Positions 28,950-38,448 of a stretch of DNA of 64,000 nt are shown here, one piece after another. Source of the DNA: FEN-1219 sp963810755 (GTDB lineage: Bacteria > Pseudomonadota > Gammaproteobacteria > Steroidobacterales > Rariloculaceae); contig CAWEOP010000008.1 of the NCBI GenBank assembly GCA_963810755.1, forward strand, positions 310,001-374,000, in the 5' to 3' direction. The notes beneath the pieces were generated by a model. That model did no database searches. It had not been told where the DNA came from and saw only the letters and a list, made by a program, of their open reading frames with translations. How positions within the stretch are numbered: position 1 is the stretch's first letter; the number at the start of each line of letters is the position of its first letter. The position numbers and the translations under genes were made by a program.

Positions 28950-29966
28950 ATGAAATCGATCGCATGTCTGGCCGCACTGCTCGTCGGCGCCCTTGCGGTG
29001 GCGCCGGTGTCCGCGCAGCGTCTGCCATTGCCTCCACCCGCGCCGATCGAGCACATCAACGGCAATCTGTACAAGATCTTCGGCGGTGGTGGAAACACGC
29101 TCGTCTTCGTGCAGAAGGACGGCGTCGTTCTCGTCGATACGAAATTGCCCGGCAACGGCCAAGCCATCTTCGATCAGGTCCGGACGATCACCGACAAGCC
29201 GATCACCGCGATCATCAACACCCACAATCATCCCGATCATGTCGGCAGCACGGATTTCTTTCGCGAGAAATTTCCCGGTGTCCGCGTCATCGCGCACGAG
29301 AACACGAAGAAGTGGGTCGAGGCGAACAAGTCGTACAAACCGGAAGTCGTGCCGAACGAGACCTACAAGGATCGTCTGACGGTCGGGACGGGCGATGACC
29401 GCGTCGAGCTCTACTATTTCGGCGTCGCGCACACCGATGGCGACACCTTCGTCGTCATTCCCGCGGCGCACGCGATGTTCCTGGGCGACATCATGGCGTG
29501 GAACATGGCGCCGCTGATCGACCCGCCGACCGGCGGCAGCGTCATCGCGCTGCCCGATGCTCTCGAGAAAGCCGCCGCGACCGTGAAGAACGTCGACACG
29601 GTGATCGAAGGCCACGGCTATGTGAACACCTGGGACGGCTACCTGCGGTTCGCGAGGTTCAACCGCGCGTTGCTGAATGCAGCGAAGGCTGCCTATGAAC
29701 GAGGCGATGCGCCGGGTGCGGCGGTGGCCGAGTTGCAGCGCGCTGCGGAATTCGCGCCGCTCCTGGGTACCGACTTCTTGAAGGGCCTCGAATATGGCAA
29801 TACGCCGTTGGCTCGCGCGCACATGAACGTGAACGTCGCTTACCAGCAGCTGAGCGGCGAGACCGTCACGACCAATTTCGGCGCGCCGCTACCGGCCACC
29901 GACAAGCACAAGGCCTCGGATCCACAAGCGACGGCGCCGCGGCCACCGGCGCCTGCCGCAAACTAG
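28950..29966 (+). CDS. Exported MBL-fold metallohydrolase
   Basis: ATG 28950 follows GAGGGGAAG; the product is 338 residues. Residues 1-23 are a signal peptide ending VSAQ. The metal site THNHPDH is at 91-97, with YFGVAHTDGDTFVV providing the next His, GDIMAWN the bridging Asp, and VIEGHGY the last His. This is the order of class B-type metallo-beta-lactamase-fold enzymes. Family members of this length include cyclase-like and lactamase-like hydrolases. The C-terminal 25 residues are Pro/Ala/Lys-rich and low in complexity. It lies 59 bases before the GMC oxidoreductase gene. Confidence 0.92.
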   Translation: MKSIACLAALLVGALAVAPVSAQRLPLPPPAPIEHINGNLYKIFGGGGNTLVFVQKDGVVLVDTKLPGNGQAIFDQVRTITDKPITAIINTHNHPDHVGSTDFFREKFPGVRVIAHENTKKWVEANKSYKPEVVPNETYKDRLTVGTGDDRVELYYFGVAHTDGDTFVVIPAAHAMFLGDIMAWNMAPLIDPPTGGSVIALPDALEKAAATVKNVDTVIEGHGYVNTWDGYLRFARFNRALLNAAKAAYERGDAPGAAVAELQRAAEFAPLLGTDFLKGLEYGNTPLARAHMNVNVAYQQLSGETVTTNFGAPLPATDKHKASDPQATAPRPPAPAAN

Positions 29967-30025
29967 TTGCTCACGAGCGTGCCGCGACTGCGATTGCGTC
30001 GAGCGACAAGGACACGGGGCTCGCG

Positions 30026-31670
30026 TTGAGCAGCACAACGGCCGAGTTCGATCGCGAGTTCGACTACGTCATCGTCGGCGCCGGTACCGCCGGGTGCGTG
30101 CTCGCGAGCCGCTTGTCGGAGGACTCGGCAAATCGTGTCTGTCTGATCGAAGCCGGCGGCTCCGATCGCCACCCGTTCATCGCGATTCCGGCGGCCGTGG
30201 GCGCGGCGATCATGAGCCGTAAGTTCGGTTGGGGTCTCTCGACGGTGCCGCAGCAACACCTGCATGGCCGGCAGGTGCCCCTGCCGCGCGGTCGTGTGAT
30301 CGGCGGCACCGGATCGATCAACGGCATGGCCTATTTCCGTGGGCCGGCAAAGGATTTCGACGACTGGGCTGCCATGGGCAATCCAGGCTGGTCCTACGCG
30401 GACCTCTTGCCGTATTTCCTGCGCTCCGAGAACAACCCCGAGTATGCCGGCTCGCCGTACCACGCGACGGGCGGACCGATGGGCGTGAGCTTTCCGACGA
30501 GCCGCAACCCGCTCTGCGATGACTTCAACGCGAGCGTGGCGTCGCTCGGATACAAAGAGCTTCGCCGATTTCAACGTTCCGGATCCGAACGGCTACGGCT
30601 ATCGGCAAGGCACGATCTGGAAAGGACGCCGCGTGTCGACGGCGAGCACGTATCTCCGACCGGCGATGACCCGCGCGCAATCTCGAGGTGCTCACGCAGA
30701 CGCGCGTGCGGCGCGTGCTCGTTCGACGGCAAGCTCGCCGTCGGCGTCGAGACTCAGGCGCAGGACGGGATCAAACGGCTGCGGGCGCGCAAAGAAGTCA
30801 TCGTCGCGTGCGGAACCTTCCACTCGCCGCACTTGCTGCTCCACTCCGGTGTCGGTGACGAGCGGGACTTGAAATCCTGGGGCGTCACGCCGGTGCATCA
30901 TCTGCCGGCCGTCGGGCGCCATCTCAGGGATCACCCCGCCGCCCCGATCGCGATGGAGACGGAGCGATGCCACGTCTTACGGGCATTCATGGAAGGCTCT
31001 GCCGCGCAACGTCGCGCAGTGCTTCCGCTACCTCGCGACGCGCAAAGGTCAGTTCGCGAGCAATCTCTTCGAAACCAATGCGTATATCCGGACGCTGCCG
31101 GACTCCGACCGTCCCGACCTGCAGATCGTGTTTCAGCCCGCGCGGCGGAACCCGCGCCCGTTCCCGATTCCGCTCGGCCACGGTTTCGCGATCGTCATCG
31201 TGTGCCTCTATCCGCGCAGCACGGGACGCGTGACCCTGTCCGGCCCGGACCCGCTCGCCGGGCCGCTCATCGATCCCGCGCTCGGCAGCGACGAGACCGA
31301 TTTACGGACCTTGCTCCGGGGGTTGAAGATGGCGCGAACGATATTCGCGCACGAGAGCTTCGCACCGTACCGAGCGCGCGAGGTGTTGCCCGGCGCCGAG
31401 GTCTCATCGGACGAGCAATGGCTCGAGCACATCAAGCGCACGCTCACGACCGTCCACCATCCGGGCTCGACGTGCCGCATGGGGCCGGCCGGAGACAACG
31501 TCGTCGACCACGAGCTCAAGGTGCACGGGCTCGAGCGGCTCAGGGTCGCCGATGCCTCGATCTATCCGCGCCTCGTGGGAGCGAACACGAACGCGAGCGT
31601 CGTGGCGATCGCGGAGAAGGCGTCCGACATGATCCTGGGCAGGCCGGCGCCGGCGCCGATCACGCGCTAG
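30026..31670 (+). pseudogene. GMC-family FAD oxidoreductase (choline dehydrogenase-like), three frameshifts
   Basis: The start appears to be TTG 30026 (no ATG precedes the domain). The FAD fingerprint VIVGAGTAGCVLASRLSED, then PRGRVIGGTGSINGMAYFRG, is the GMC signature 1 region. Reading shifts near 30562 (to FADFNVPDPNGYGYRQGT), near 30690 (to a stretch with VACGTFHSPHLLLHSGVG) and near 30985 (to LPRNVAQCFRYLATRKGQF). It ends with the catalytic-His region TTVHHPGSTCRMGP and VVGANTNAS-type sequence to the stop at 31670. Corrected length is about 545 residues. The family oxidises alcohols and passes electrons to FAD and then oxygen or quinone. The stop is 21 bases from the end of the convergent TonB gene. 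Confidence 0.85.
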
Positions 31671-31691
31671 TCAGCCCGTCTCCGCCGGCCG

Positions 31692-34600
31692 CTAGAACGT
31701 CAACCGAGCGCCGACGACCATCGTCCGCCCGAGGACGTCGTATAGCAGCGCGGACTGGTTGAACTCGTTGACGCCCGCTCGCCCGAGGATCTGCGCGGTC
31801 GCGCGCGGCTCCTGGTCGAACAGATTATTGATATTGCCGTAGATCTCCCAAGCGTCGTCCCGGCCCAATGCGAACCGAACGCCGAGGTCCGTGTAGTACG
31901 TCGAGTCGATCGAGTTGTCGTCGATCGTCGAGTACGTCGACGGCAGCCCGAGCTGCGCGATCAAAGTACGATCACCCTCGAGCAGGAACCGGTCGAGCTT
32001 GCCGCCGTCGAGGTAGCGTTCTTGAACGAACAGCGAGAACGGCCCGCGCGTCCAGGTGAAGTTCGCCGTGACCTTGAGCTCCGGCAATCCGGCGTTGGCG
32101 CCGCCGATGTCGCCGGCGCGATCGTCGGGCAACCCGCCCGGGCTCTGGACGGAGTTCTCCATGAGCCGCGTGACGAACCCGCGCAGAGCGAAGTTGCCGA
32201 ACGCGTAGGTCACCTCGAGGTCCGTGCCCTCGATGACCTGCCGCTGCAAGTTGATGAAGATATTGTCGACGCGAACGATGGTGTTGTTGGTCGGATCGCG
32301 GTGGACGTACTCACACAGCGATTGGTCGGTCGGAATACAGCCGTTCACGACTTGCTGTGGGGTGAGCTGCGCGATCGCGTCGTTGATGTCGATGTTGTAC
32401 CAGTCGAACGACACCGAGAATCCGTCCAAGCCCTTCGGCTGGAACACGATGCCGGCCGTCGTCGTGTCGGCTTCCTCGGGGTTCACGTTCGGGTTGCCGC
32501 CCGAGAAGCTCGCGGTCGAGATCGACCCGCCGAGTATCGGATCGTTGACCGTGACGCCGCCGCGCGTCTGGTCGAACCGTTCGCGCAGCGTCGCGGCGCG
32601 AACGTCGCGCGACTGGGTCGCGCGCAGCCGCACCGCGTCGGTGACCTGCCAGTTCATGCCGAGCTTCCAGGCCCAGATCTCGCCGCTGCCCGAGTAGTCG
32701 GCCCAGCGCGCCGCCGTGCTCACGTCGAACTGGCGCGCCCAGCCGGCCCCCGAGACGATCGGAATGTTGAGCTCGCCGAACACGTCGCGGACGTCGTAGC
32801 CGCCCGAGATCGCGCGCAGGCTGCTGAACGTGATCGCGCTCGAGTTCGCGTCGCCTCGGAAGCCCGCCGGTACGTTGCGAATGCCGCTGCCGGGTAGTCC
32901 ACCTGGGAGATGCTGTTCGATCAAACCGCGAACGCCGACGGGAATGACTCCGAGTGTTTCGAGCAACACGCCGCTCGGCGTGGCGGGAAACTCGTCCGTC
33001 GGATCCGGCGTGCTCTGGTCGAGCTCCTCGGAGCGATACGAGGCGCCGAACGCGCCCGAGATCGCACCAGCGCCCCAACCGTCCCAGACGTCGCCCGTCA
33101 TGAGGAACTCGACGAAGTCCTGACTCGTGTCTTGGACGGCGTGCTTGTAGTCGTCGACGATGTAATTCACGGCCGCCGGCGTGAGGTGCTGTAGGCCGCC
33201 GAAGATGTTCATCGGCACGCAGTCGCCGAACACGGCCGGATTCACGAGCGCCGAGTAGCACGCCGGTTGACCGTTCGGGCCCAAGACGGCGTCGAACGCG
33301 AGCGGAATGCGGTCGACGCGGATACCGTTGTCGGTATCGAACGCCTGCTCGTTGTCGCCGTGCTGGTAATACGTGTTGATGCGCCAGCCGTCGAGGAAGC
33401 CGTCGCGATCGAGCTCCGCCTCGATGCCGACGGTGGTCGACACCAGGTCATTTTTCGTGATCTGGCGAACGTCCGGGAGCGTGCTGGTGCCATCGTTGAT
33501 GCCGAACAATGCGAAGCCGGCGGACCGCGGATACGTGGTGCCCGCCGTCAACGCCCCCGAGGTCGCGATTTGCGCGGCGAGACTCGGCGGCAGGTATGCG
33601 TTGTCGGCGAACACGCGCGGCGCCCAGGTCAGGATGAACGAGATGTTCTCGCGCCGATCCGTCACCTCGTTGTGACCGGCCAACACCTGTCCGTAGAACG
33701 TCAAGTTATCGTTGATGTCGTTCGAGTAGTGCAGAAACACGGTCTGGCGCTCGTTGCCCCCGGCGACCTCGTTGTCGACGTCCGAGCCGAAGTCGCGCGT
33801 GCTCGTGGATTGGCAGTTGCAGCCGCCGTTCAGCGCGCCGACGCCGCTGAAGGCGAGCGGCGTCACGGTGCCGTTGGGGTTGAACACGAGCTTATCGAGA
33901 GGGGTGCCCGGCTGGTTGAGCATGCCCGTTTGGTTCCAGTTCGTCGGGGTCACATTCGGCAACACGAGGTTCGCCGGGCCGGTCGGCGCCGGATTCGTGA
34001 CGCGCGCGACGTTGTTGAAGTACGAGCGCTTTTGCAAAGCATCGAAGTCGCTGATCTGATCGACATTGAACAGCTCGAGCGAGCCGATCAGATGGCCGCG
34101 CTCGCCGGCTTTGATGCCGAACGCGAACCCGGCTTCGTAGCTGTCGCCATCGCTGTAGCGCGTCGCGCCCATTTGAGCGTGGCTCTTGAAGCCCTGGAAA
34201 TCCGTGTCGAGGTTGAAGTTCACGACGCCCGCGACGGCATCGGTACCGTAGCTCGCCGATGCGCCGCCGGTCACGATCTCGACGCTGCGCACGAGCTCTT
34301 CGGGGAACATCGCGACGTCGACGGCGCCGAAGCGATTCGTGGGTACCACGCGCCGACCGTCGAGCAGCACCAGGGTGCGATTCAAGCCCGCGCCGCGCAG
34401 ATTCAAGTTCGAGCCGCCAGAATTCTGTCCGCCGTTGACCTGCTCTGGAGCTTGATTCGCGAAGAACGGCGGTAGCTGCACGAGCGAGTCGAATATCGGC
34501 CCCGCGGACATGCTCGAGAGCTCTTCCGCTTGCACGGCCGTGGTGGGTACCGGCGTGACCATGCCGGAGCGGATGATGCGCGTGCCCGTGACCGTGATCT

Positions 34601-34709
34601 CGTCGACCGAGCTTTGCTCTGACGGCTGTTGCGCGAGCGTCGCCGCAGGTGCGAGCAGTGCGGCGATCGCGACGCGAAGGATCGAGCTTCGAGCGAGTGT
34701 CAGCTGCAT
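31692..34709 (-). CDS. TonB-dependent receptor, intact
   Basis: The second of two in-frame ATGs (34709) is preferred, since AGGGGGA lies six bases upstream. The product is 1,005 residues with a signal peptide (to LAQQ). The plug holds DEITVTGTRIIRSG, LNLRGAGLNRTLVLLDGRR, VRSVEIVTGGASASYGTDAVAG, and the rest is barrel with YEAGFAFGIKAGERG and LRATQSRDVRAATLRERFD. It ends in VVGARLTF, the usual terminal Phe. It would import a large ligand, perhaps the substrate of the neighbouring hydrolases and oxidoreductase. The distance to the convergent GMC stop is 21 bases. Confidence 0.95.
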   Translation of the reverse strand: MQLTLARSSILRVAIAALLAPAATLAQQPSEQSSVDEITVTGTRIIRSGMVTPVPTTAVQAEELSSMSAGPIFDSLVQLPPFFANQAPEQVNGGQNSGGSNLNLRGAGLNRTLVLLDGRRVVPTNRFGAVDVAMFPEELVRSVEIVTGGASASYGTDAVAGVVNFNLDTDFQGFKSHAQMGATRYSDGDSYEAGFAFGIKAGERGHLIGSLELFNVDQISDFDALQKRSYFNNVARVTNPAPTGPANLVLPNVTPTNWNQTGMLNQPGTPLDKLVFNPNGTVTPLAFSGVGALNGGCNCQSTSTRDFGSDVDNEVAGGNERQTVFLHYSNDINDNLTFYGQVLAGHNEVTDRRENISFILTWAPRVFADNAYLPPSLAAQIATSGALTAGTTYPRSAGFALFGINDGTSTLPDVRQITKNDLVSTTVGIEAELDRDGFLDGWRINTYYQHGDNEQAFDTDNGIRVDRIPLAFDAVLGPNGQPACYSALVNPAVFGDCVPMNIFGGLQHLTPAAVNYIVDDYKHAVQDTSQDFVEFLMTGDVWDGWGAGAISGAFGASYRSEELDQSTPDPTDEFPATPSGVLLETLGVIPVGVRGLIEQHLPGGLPGSGIRNVPAGFRGDANSSAITFSSLRAISGGYDVRDVFGELNIPIVSGAGWARQFDVSTAARWADYSGSGEIWAWKLGMNWQVTDAVRLRATQSRDVRAATLRERFDQTRGGVTVNDPILGGSISTASFSGGNPNVNPEEADTTTAGIVFQPKGLDGFSVSFDWYNIDINDAIAQLTPQQVVNGCIPTDQSLCEYVHRDPTNNTIVRVDNIFINLQRQVIEGTDLEVTYAFGNFALRGFVTRLMENSVQSPGGLPDDRAGDIGGANAGLPELKVTANFTWTRGPFSLFVQERYLDGGKLDRFLLEGDRTLIAQLGLPSTYSTIDDNSIDSTYYTDLGVRFALGRDDAWEIYGNINNLFDQEPRATAQILGRAGVNEFNQSALLYDVLGRTMVVGARLTF

Positions 34710-34980
34710 GGCCATTCCCCCTGATTTGTTTCTCTTTGAAGCAAGCGAGGGGGCGGCCGGCCCCGTTGGTTACGGAGCCGCGGCGTTGCGGTGCGCGCAA
34801 CTCCGCTCCCCACGGTGTTGTGCTTTGCGAACGACGTTAGGTCGCGCGATGACTGCTGTCAATCGGGGATCGTCGTTCGTCGGCAACGAGTGGCGCGAAT
34901 TAACTGCGCGGTCAGTAAGCGTACACTTAGGCTAAAGTCGCGCTCACCCGCTTAGAACAAGAGCGCGGCAGACGGGAGGA
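34710..34980 (+). other. Divergent intergenic region
   Basis: These 271 bases separate the TonB receptor and the MBL lactonase-like gene, transcribed away from each other. The part at 34900-34940 is AT-richer than its surroundings. Promoters for both genes must be here, but I could not assign boxes confidently. Confidence 0.35.
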
Positions 34981-35877
34981 ATGATGTCCATCGAGACGAT
35001 GCGCACTTGGAAGATCGGCGACGTCGAGATCACGCGGCTCGTCGAGGTCAACAACTGGGAAGACGACATCACGATGTTGCTGCCCGATGCGACGCCGCAA
35101 ACCGTGCTCGCGTATCCGTGGCTGCAACCGCACTACGCAACAGCGCAAGGCAAGATGATCATTTCCTTCCAGTGCTTCGTGATGCGAACGCGCGAGCATC
35201 GGATCATGCTCGACACTTGCATCGGCTCGGATCGAAAGCGCGAATTCGATATTTTCACGAACATGCGGAGCGATTTCCTCGACGACTTGGGTCATGCGGG
35301 TTGCCCGCCGGAGGAGATCGATTTCGTGCTCTGCACCCATCTACATTTCGATCACGTCGGTTGGAACACGCGGCTCGTCGACGGCAAGTGGGTGCCGACA
35401 TTCCCGAATGCGCGCTATCTATTCGGACGCAAGGAATACGAGCACTGGACGATGCTCAAGGAAACGCACGGCTACCACGATCTCAATCATATGTATGACG
35501 CCGTGCAGCCGGTCGTCGACGCGGGGCTCGTAGACCTCATCGAGCCGGACCACGCGATCTGTCCGGAGCTCAATCTGCGTCCGACGCCAGGCCACACGCC
35601 GGGTCACGTGAGCATCGCGATCGAGTCCAAGGGCGAGCGCGCGATCGTCACGGGCGACATGATGCACAACCCGATTCAGCTCGCACGCCCGGACGATACC
35701 GCGCGTTTCGACATGGATCAGGCCATGGCGCGGCGGACACGGGTCGAATTCATCGACGATCTAGCCAATTCCGACGTCTTCGTCATCGGCAGTCATTTCA
35801 GCGATCCGACGGGCGGCTGGATCGTGCGCGACGAGGCCGGTTGCCGCCTCGCGCAGCAACCGGCCCGGAAGAAGTAG
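34981..35877 (+). CDS. MBL-fold metallohydrolase, AHL-lactonase-like
   Basis: The 298-residue protein starts at ATG 34981 or 34984, right after GGGAGGA. No signal peptide is present. It has the HLHFDH metal motif at 120-125, LRPTPGHTPGHVSIA with the next His, and the bridging Asp in IVTGDMMHNP. The late His in IGSHFSDPTGGW completes the site. The order resembles N-acyl-homoserine lactonases and other single-domain MBL hydrolases. A hydrolytic role is likely; the substrate is unknown. A terminator-like hairpin follows, acting mainly for the opposing amidase gene. Confidence 0.92.
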   Translation: MMSIETMRTWKIGDVEITRLVEVNNWEDDITMLLPDATPQTVLAYPWLQPHYATAQGKMIISFQCFVMRTREHRIMLDTCIGSDRKREFDIFTNMRSDFLDDLGHAGCPPEEIDFVLCTHLHFDHVGWNTRLVDGKWVPTFPNARYLFGRKEYEHWTMLKETHGYHDLNHMYDAVQPVVDAGLVDLIEPDHAICPELNLRPTPGHTPGHVSIAIESKGERAIVTGDMMHNPIQLARPDDTARFDMDQAMARRTRVEFIDDLANSDVFVIGSHFSDPTGGWIVRDEAGCRLAQQPARKK

Positions 35878-35921
35878 CACGGGTTCGTTGCGGACTCGAG
35901 CGGAACACGCACGCAACGAAA

Positions 35922-35950
35922 AAGCCCCCTAGGCAGGGGGCTTCGTCGTG
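35922..35950 (-). terminator. Intrinsic terminator between convergent genes
   Basis: AAGCCCCCT and AGGGGGCTT form a perfect nine-base stem around AGGC. Read on the minus strand the right arm is followed by a run of Ts (CTTTTTCGTT), so it is a standard terminator for the amidase gene at 35975. On the plus strand it is weaker but may also stop the MBL transcript. Confidence 0.85.
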
Positions 35951-35974
35951 CGATGCTTCCGAAGGGTTTCGGGT

Positions 35975-38308
35975 TCAGCGCGGGATCGTCGAGGTCGTTA
36001 GCGGCCGCGAGACTGGCTCGCCCTTCACGGGGCCGAAGGCCGGCGGCGGCTTGCGGTGGTGGGTCGCGTTCTCGTAGGCGGAAGCCACCTTCAGCAGGTT
36101 CGCCTCCTGACCCGGCTCGGCCCAGAAGCCGATGTTGTACGGCAGGCCGACGCCGCCGAGCTTCGTGGGTGTCTTACCTTCTTCGCCTTCGTAGCTCTTG
36201 CCGTCGGCGCTCAGCTTGAATTGCGCGTCATAGATGCTGTCCGCGAAGCCGGCGGGTACGAAGACCTCGGGAATACCGAGCATGGCGCCGTAGCCGAGCG
36301 CCGGGCCGCGGTCACCGCCGCCGCCGCCGCGTCCCAAGTTCGCGCCGCCGATCTTGCCCTGCAACGTGAGATTCACGGCGTTGACGAACATGTCGAGATC
36401 GTTCTGCACCAGCACCTTCGTCATCGCCATGCGCAACGTATCGCGACGCTTCATCGTGTAGGTGACGGCGTTGGTGCGGATGTCGATCTCTTTGTTCTCC
36501 CAGTTCTTCATCGCCGCGCGGCGCGTGTCGTTGAAGTACTTGGCGTTGGCGTTCAACGTGGTCCAGTCATACACGCGTTTGTCGCCGCGCAGCGCGAGGT
36601 ACTGACCCAGCTGGAACGCGAACGTATACCCGCTCACGTCCTCCGGAGTGCTCGGCGCGTTGGCGACAACGCTGTTGAAATCCATGCCGTTCGGCAGGGG
36701 TGCCTGATGCGCCGAAAGAGCGACGAGGTATTTGCGGCTCGTCACGTCCCAACCTTCCAGCGAGAATTGCGGCTTGCCGTCCCTCTGCCACGAGAAGATC
36801 TCCGGCATGTGAAACGGCAGAATCTCGGCGAACGCATCGTTGAAGCCGAACGCCATGTTCGGGATCGACGGGTCGTCGGGATAAGCGGGGTCGATATCCT
36901 CGACGAGCTCCGCGCCGAGCGACTGCAGCACCTTGAGCTGCGCGTTGATACCGTCGCTCACCGCCGCCGCCCCGGGCGTTTTCTTCACGTACAGCGCACG
37001 GATCACGCCGATGCGTACGCCCGCCAGCGGCTTCCCGCTCGACCCGTGGATCAGCGCGTCCACGTACGGCGTGCTCGACGCGACCACGCGCGGCAGCGCC
37101 GTGTACGGGTCGCGCGCGTCGAAGAAGCTGTCCGTCGTCTTGTCGCGGAACGCATCGAGAACCGTCGCGGCGTCTTCGACTGAGCGACACATGATGCCGG
37201 GGCGATCCTGATAGGGATTGGCGCCGAACGCGCCGGCGAACGAGATCATGCCCTTCGTCGGCACGACCAAGGCCACGCCCTGGTAATTCGCCGGGCCGCG
37301 GCAGGAGCCGCCGGTGGTTTCGCAGATCGAGCACATCGTGAGGTTCGCCGCGACGGCGACTCCCGAACCGCCGCTCGAGCCGCTCGTGACGCGCTCGGTG
37401 TCGTAAGGGTTGCAGCTCATGCCGCCCCACGATTCACGCGAACCGCCTTGGCCGATGTACGGCCTTTCGACCTTGGCGTCGCCGCGCGGGTCGCCGCTGC
37501 CGGCGTTGTACTCGGACTCGTTCGCCTGCGCGTAGATGATCGCGCCTGCAGTGCGCAGCCGGGCCACGAGAGTGGAATCCTTCGGCGGCGCGTCCATCGC
37601 GTAGTTGACGTCGGCGCCGCCCGTGGTGCGGATATCTTTCGCGTCGTAGATGCCCTTGTTGGCCATCGCCACGCAGTACATCGGCATCGCCTCGAGATCG
37701 GGATTGCGGCCGTACTTCGCATCGAAGGCTGCGGCAGTTTCGAGCGCGTCGGGCTGCTTGCGGAACTCCTCGCAGGCAGCGGGCGCGCCTGCCGGCAGCG
37801 GAGTGCCCGGCCGGGCATCGAAAGCGCCCTTGCAAGTGACCGAGCGCTCGCCGCGGATATTGAGCATGTCGAGCGCGTTCACTTGGCCCGCGTTTGGCAT
37901 CCCGACGACCATGCCGTACTGCTGGTAGACGCTCGCGTCCGACGCCGTCGTCTCCATGCGGCCGTAGTCGGGCTTGTAGCCGGTGTATTTGTCGAAGTCG
38001 GGGACGATCTTGGTGAGAGCGACGGACTCGGTCGGAAACTTCAACGGCGAGCCGGCGCGGACGGCACCGGGCACCGGCGACATCTTCGCGCCGTCGGCCG
38101 TGACCGGCATCGAGCAGACTCCGTTGTAAGCCTTCGCTCGCGCGACGTACGCCTCGATCACTCCTTTGCAAGTGGTCTCGCCGCTCTGGATCGCTCTATG
38201 AAGGCTATCGATGGTGGCTTCCTGCAGTTGGAACTGCGCGTTTGCTTCAAGGGCGCAGAGCGCGGCAGCGAATACGACGAAAGTCTTGATCGCAGCACGT
38301 ATCGACAT
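35975..38308 (-). CDS. Exported amidase-signature enzyme
   Basis: ATG 38308 gives 777 residues with a signal peptide to NAQF (about 25). Amidase-signature triad residues are visible: Lys218 in VAMANKGIYDAKD, the cis-Ser in VTSGSSGGSG (about 311) and nucleophile Ser335 in TTGGSCRGPA. YQGVALVVPTKGMIS and YGFNDAF-like stretches fit the family. It is longer than usual: about 130 extra residues lie between the signal and Lys218, and a Gly-rich patch (GGANLGRGGGGGDRG) is near the C-terminus. Family members hydrolyse amides. Sec export suggests an extracellular or periplasmic substrate. A terminator lies just downstream. Confidence 0.93.
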   Translation of the reverse strand: MSIRAAIKTFVVFAAALCALEANAQFQLQEATIDSLHRAIQSGETTCKGVIEAYVARAKAYNGVCSMPVTADGAKMSPVPGAVRAGSPLKFPTESVALTKIVPDFDKYTGYKPDYGRMETTASDASVYQQYGMVVGMPNAGQVNALDMLNIRGERSVTCKGAFDARPGTPLPAGAPAACEEFRKQPDALETAAAFDAKYGRNPDLEAMPMYCVAMANKGIYDAKDIRTTGGADVNYAMDAPPKDSTLVARLRTAGAIIYAQANESEYNAGSGDPRGDAKVERPYIGQGGSRESWGGMSCNPYDTERVTSGSSGGSGVAVAANLTMCSICETTGGSCRGPANYQGVALVVPTKGMISFAGAFGANPYQDRPGIMCRSVEDAATVLDAFRDKTTDSFFDARDPYTALPRVVASSTPYVDALIHGSSGKPLAGVRIGVIRALYVKKTPGAAAVSDGINAQLKVLQSLGAELVEDIDPAYPDDPSIPNMAFGFNDAFAEILPFHMPEIFSWQRDGKPQFSLEGWDVTSRKYLVALSAHQAPLPNGMDFNSVVANAPSTPEDVSGYTFAFQLGQYLALRGDKRVYDWTTLNANAKYFNDTRRAAMKNWENKEIDIRTNAVTYTMKRRDTLRMAMTKVLVQNDLDMFVNAVNLTLQGKIGGANLGRGGGGGDRGPALGYGAMLGIPEVFVPAGFADSIYDAQFKLSADGKSYEGEEGKTPTKLGGVGLPYNIGFWAEPGQEANLLKVASAYENATHHRKPPPAFGPVKGEPVSRPLTTSTIPR

Positions 38309-38448
38309 GGGATGGCTCCTGTGAAAAGCGCCCGGCGGCCCCGGCCAACCGTTGCCGGGCAAGAACGCGGCGTGGTCGGGCGTCTACGTGTAGGACGCAA
38401 ATTGGGGCCGTTACCCTATGTCGCGGATCGTTATCACACCGGAAGATC

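Noticed and set aside
33267..34475. 402-residue frame opposite the TonB receptor
   Set aside because: Antisense to an intact receptor; the sequence has no domain features.
36056..37183. 375-residue frame opposite the amidase
   Set aside because: Val/Arg/His-rich antisense frame; the amidase triad on the other strand is unequivocal.
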